Shown here piece after piece: positions 4,836-6,227 of a stretch of DNA of 6,227 bases (position 1 is the first letter of the stretch; each line of letters starts with the position of its first letter). The notes under the pieces are model-generated. The model ran no database searches. It was given only the letters and a program-made list of their open reading frames with translations, and was not told where the DNA came from. This DNA is from CAZXCQ01 sp964639275 (lineage in GTDB: Bacteria; Desulfobacterota; DSM-4660; Desulfatiglandales; Desulfatiglandaceae): the NCBI GenBank assembly GCA_964639275.1, contig CAZXCQ010000329.1, forward strand, positions 1 through 6,227. The letters run 5' to 3'. Made by a program: the position numbers and the translations under genes.

Positions 4836-5993
4836 TTAGACCCCCTTTCTTGCTCTGATTGATTCGATAAAGCTCTCGACCCTGGTGGTCAGGGGCCCCA
4901 TGGCCTCTCTTGAGTATTCGTATGAGCATTCGAGTTTTAGAAAGGGGACCTTTATCTCCTCCATTGACTTTGAAACAATGGAGCATTCCATATTGTATAT
5001 CTCCTCAAAAGACAGCTGGTACCATATCACGCCGTCGATAGTGAAGTCTTCAATAAGCCCTTTGATAACCGAAACCCTCTTCTCCCAGGCCGGTTGAAAT
5101 ATGGATGGGGGTATACCCTCTTTGTAATAGGTTTTACCAAGGTTTTCCACGAGGTCCCCCCGGATCTTCACATCGAAAAGATATTGTCTCATTCCCTCAT
5201 CCAGGAACTCGGAGACGATGACGCCTCCCAGGTCTTCGATCAGTCTGGGGACGACATAATCGCCCACACCCATTACATGACCCGCCAGAAGTACCCTTGG
5301 CGCTTCTTTGGAGAAAGGCCTTGGGCCCCGCTTCAACTCTTCGTATAGCTCGGTCAATCTCTCTATCAGGTTGTCCGGGTCGCAATAAAATGAATGGTGG
5401 TTGAGTCGAATAAAATCATAGCCCCCGATGGGTGGCGGCTGTTCCCGCCTCAGGAGATTGATCTTCCTCAAAAGACCTCTTATCGTGTTGACTGAGTCGG
5501 TGGATTCCCGCAGTCTCTGATCAGATATGCGATTACCGGTAATTTCCTCCAATCGTTCCTTGAGTCGAGCCAGGCCTCTGTAATAATACCGGGCAGAGAG
5601 TTCTTTTTCCCAATCAGATGGCACCCCAATTCTTGCGGTGGGAAGTCTAAAATACTCAAACAGGTCTGCTACCCTCTCCATATGGCAATCGCCGCACTGG
5701 GCCACAATCAGGTCCAGTAGGGGTACCACAGGGTCCATGCCCAGGAGGTGATATCCGATTTGGGCCCTTCCAAAAGGGCTCATGTAGCGGAGTGCATAGG
5801 GCAAGACCGCCTCAGGGGGTTCGGGTTCCCCTCCCCTGCAGATCAGATAGGGTATTGCCCCTGCTGCATAGATCAACTCTTCGGGAACAAATCTCCCAGT
5901 ATAGCCAATGATCTTGGTCCCCTTTCCCTTCTCCTTTTTGAGTTGTTCCGGCCGTGACCGTGCCAATTCTGCCAGTTGTTTTATTACGTCCAT
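4836..5993 (-). CDS. 2-hydroxyacyl-CoA dehydratase / benzoyl-CoA reductase family subunit, BcrC/HgdB-like (small subunit)
   Basis: A 385-residue protein, matching the usual length of HgdB and BcrC. Family landmarks are FVPEELIYAAGAIPYLI (35-51), the 'P.E...AAG..P' block; RAQIGY (76-81); a cysteine site DLIVAQCGDCHMER (C100, C103); RVLLAGHVMGVGDY (233-246), the start of the second domain; the region of the third cysteine at C337 in YNMECSIVSKS; and the end block FLKLECSYEYSREAMGPLTTRVESF (351-375). The first cluster cysteine, normally in a C-P/S-[FY]-x-R-[AS] context before 'xxG', is replaced: the sequence reads RYMSPFGRAQIG, giving M71-S72 there. An extra cysteine appears at the second site (CGDC). 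ATG 5993 is chosen for its strong GGAGG 5 bases upstream; a GTG at 6041 would extend it by 16 residues but lies across the likely promoter. First gene of the operon; cytoplasmic. Confidence 0.9.
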   Translation of the reverse strand: MDVIKQLAELARSRPEQLKKEKGKGTKIIGYTGRFVPEELIYAAGAIPYLICRGGEPEPPEAVLPYALRYMSPFGRAQIGYHLLGMDPVVPLLDLIVAQCGDCHMERVADLFEYFRLPTARIGVPSDWEKELSARYYYRGLARLKERLEEITGNRISDQRLRESTDSVNTIRGLLRKINLLRREQPPPIGGYDFIRLNHHSFYCDPDNLIERLTELYEELKRGPRPFSKEAPRVLLAGHVMGVGDYVVPRLIEDLGGVIVSEFLDEGMRQYLFDVKIRGDLVENLGKTYYKEGIPPSIFQPAWEKRVSVIKGLIEDFTIDGVIWYQLSFEEIYNMECSIVSKSMEEIKVPFLKLECSYEYSREAMGPLTTRVESFIESIRARKGV

Positions 5994-5998
5994 TTGGT

Positions 5999-6003
5999 CC
6001 TCC
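5999..6003 (-). promoter_or_regulatory. Ribosome-binding site fixing the start of the first operon gene
   Basis: GGAGG on the minus strand, 5 bases before ATG 5993. It is the strongest ribosome-binding site in the window and argues against translation from the upstream in-frame GTG at 6041. Confidence 0.8.
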
Positions 6004-6020
6004 AAATAAAAATTTTTACC

Positions 6021-6050
6021 CTTATAGACCAGCCTAATCACCTTTGTAAA
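6021..6050 (-). promoter_or_regulatory. Sigma70-like promoter of the dehydratase/reductase operon
   Basis: On the minus strand, TTTACA (6045-6050, five of six to the -35 consensus) and TATAAG (6021-6026, five of six to the -10) are separated by 18 bases. A transcript starting about seven bases further on (near 6014) would have a leader of about 20 bases, holding the GGAGG site. The promoter position supports ATG 5993 as the start. An AAAAATTTTT palindrome (6008-6017) lies at the expected start point. Confidence 0.5.
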
Positions 6051-6059
6051 CCCCTTTAC
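6046..6059. promoter_or_regulatory. Palindrome overlapping the -35 box, possible operator
   Basis: GTAAA-CCCC-TTTAC: perfect 5-base arms around a 4-base centre. It covers five of the six bases of the proposed -35 hexamer, a usual place for a repressor site. No regulator gene is in the window and no known binding consensus is recognised. Confidence 0.3.
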
Positions 6060-6227
6060 CTGGACCTTCCTTCAGCACTAACCACCTCTACATCTTCCCC
6101 TTCGCCTAACCGCGTCCCCGTTGCCTACGTAAGCTGGCCCAAATCGGTGCTTAGGGCTTGCGCAGAAATAAGTTCACATTTTCGCATCCCATCTTCGGGT
6201 CATCTTCGGCCGCACCTCAATCGCAAG
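6060..6227. other. Upstream sequence without an assigned gene
   Basis: No gene can be supported. On the minus strand one frame is open from the window edge to a TGA at 6174-6176 (17 codons, ending MTRRWDAKM), which could be the tail of a gene lying outside, but nothing in it is recognisable. CATCTTCGG occurs twice in tandem with an 11-base period (6190-6200 and 6201-6211). Confidence 0.4.

Noticed and set aside
5994..6041. GTG start at 6041 for the first operon gene
   Set aside because: The likely -10 box lies inside this stretch and the strong GGAGG site is placed for ATG 5993.

Overview
The window carries five same-strand (minus) genes from what looks like an anaerobic bacterium. The clearest signals are two subunits of the 2-hydroxyacyl-CoA dehydratase / class I benzoyl-CoA reductase superfamily, their ATP-driven activator, and a tungsten-type aldehyde:ferredoxin oxidoreductase (AOR). 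These oxygen-sensitive, low-potential enzymes, together with moderate GC (about half by eye), suggest a strict anaerobe. A sulfate-reducing or syntrophic Desulfobacterota-like bacterium is my best guess, inferred from gene content only; no taxonomic marker is present.

Reading in the direction of transcription (right to left): 6060-6227 is upstream sequence with no gene I can assign. A sigma70-like promoter (6021-6050), overlapped by a short palindrome (6046-6059), precedes a compact three-gene operon: a BcrC/HgdB-like subunit (4836-5993), a BcrB/HgdA-like subunit (3422-4834) and a 260-residue activator ATPase (2632-3414). The genes are separated by 1 and 7 bases. A 645-bp non-coding gap follows (1987-2631). 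Beyond it lie the AOR gene (118-1986) and, at the window edge, the first 13 codons of a probable Rossmann-fold NAD(P)-dependent dehydrogenase (1-39).

Likely interplay: the activator takes an electron from reduced ferredoxin or flavodoxin and, on ATP hydrolysis, pushes it into the two-subunit iron-sulfur component, which dehydrates a 2-hydroxyacyl-CoA or reduces an (aryl/enoyl)-CoA. The AOR oxidises an aldehyde and reduces ferredoxin, so it could feed the activator. The edge dehydrogenase might make or use a 2-hydroxy or 2-oxo acid. The substrate cannot be read from the sequence. Both catalytic subunits depart from the usual three-cysteine cluster pattern, each lacking a different one of the three expected cysteines while carrying an extra CxxC pair, so this may be a non-standard branch of the family.

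The most unexpected structure is in the 645-bp gap: a fold-back of about 364 bp (2030-2393) made of long matched arms (three blocks of 20-23 bp plus shorter inner helices and an apical hairpin), with self-complementary side segments at the same place in both arms. A separate 16-bp hairpin plus T-run follows (2548-2586). In all these helices, every mismatch I found (seven of seven) is a G-U pair if the PLUS strand is the RNA, and an A-C clash if the minus strand is. This suggests either a large structured RNA transcribed opposite to the operon or a MITE-like fold-back element, and it is the main lead of the window.
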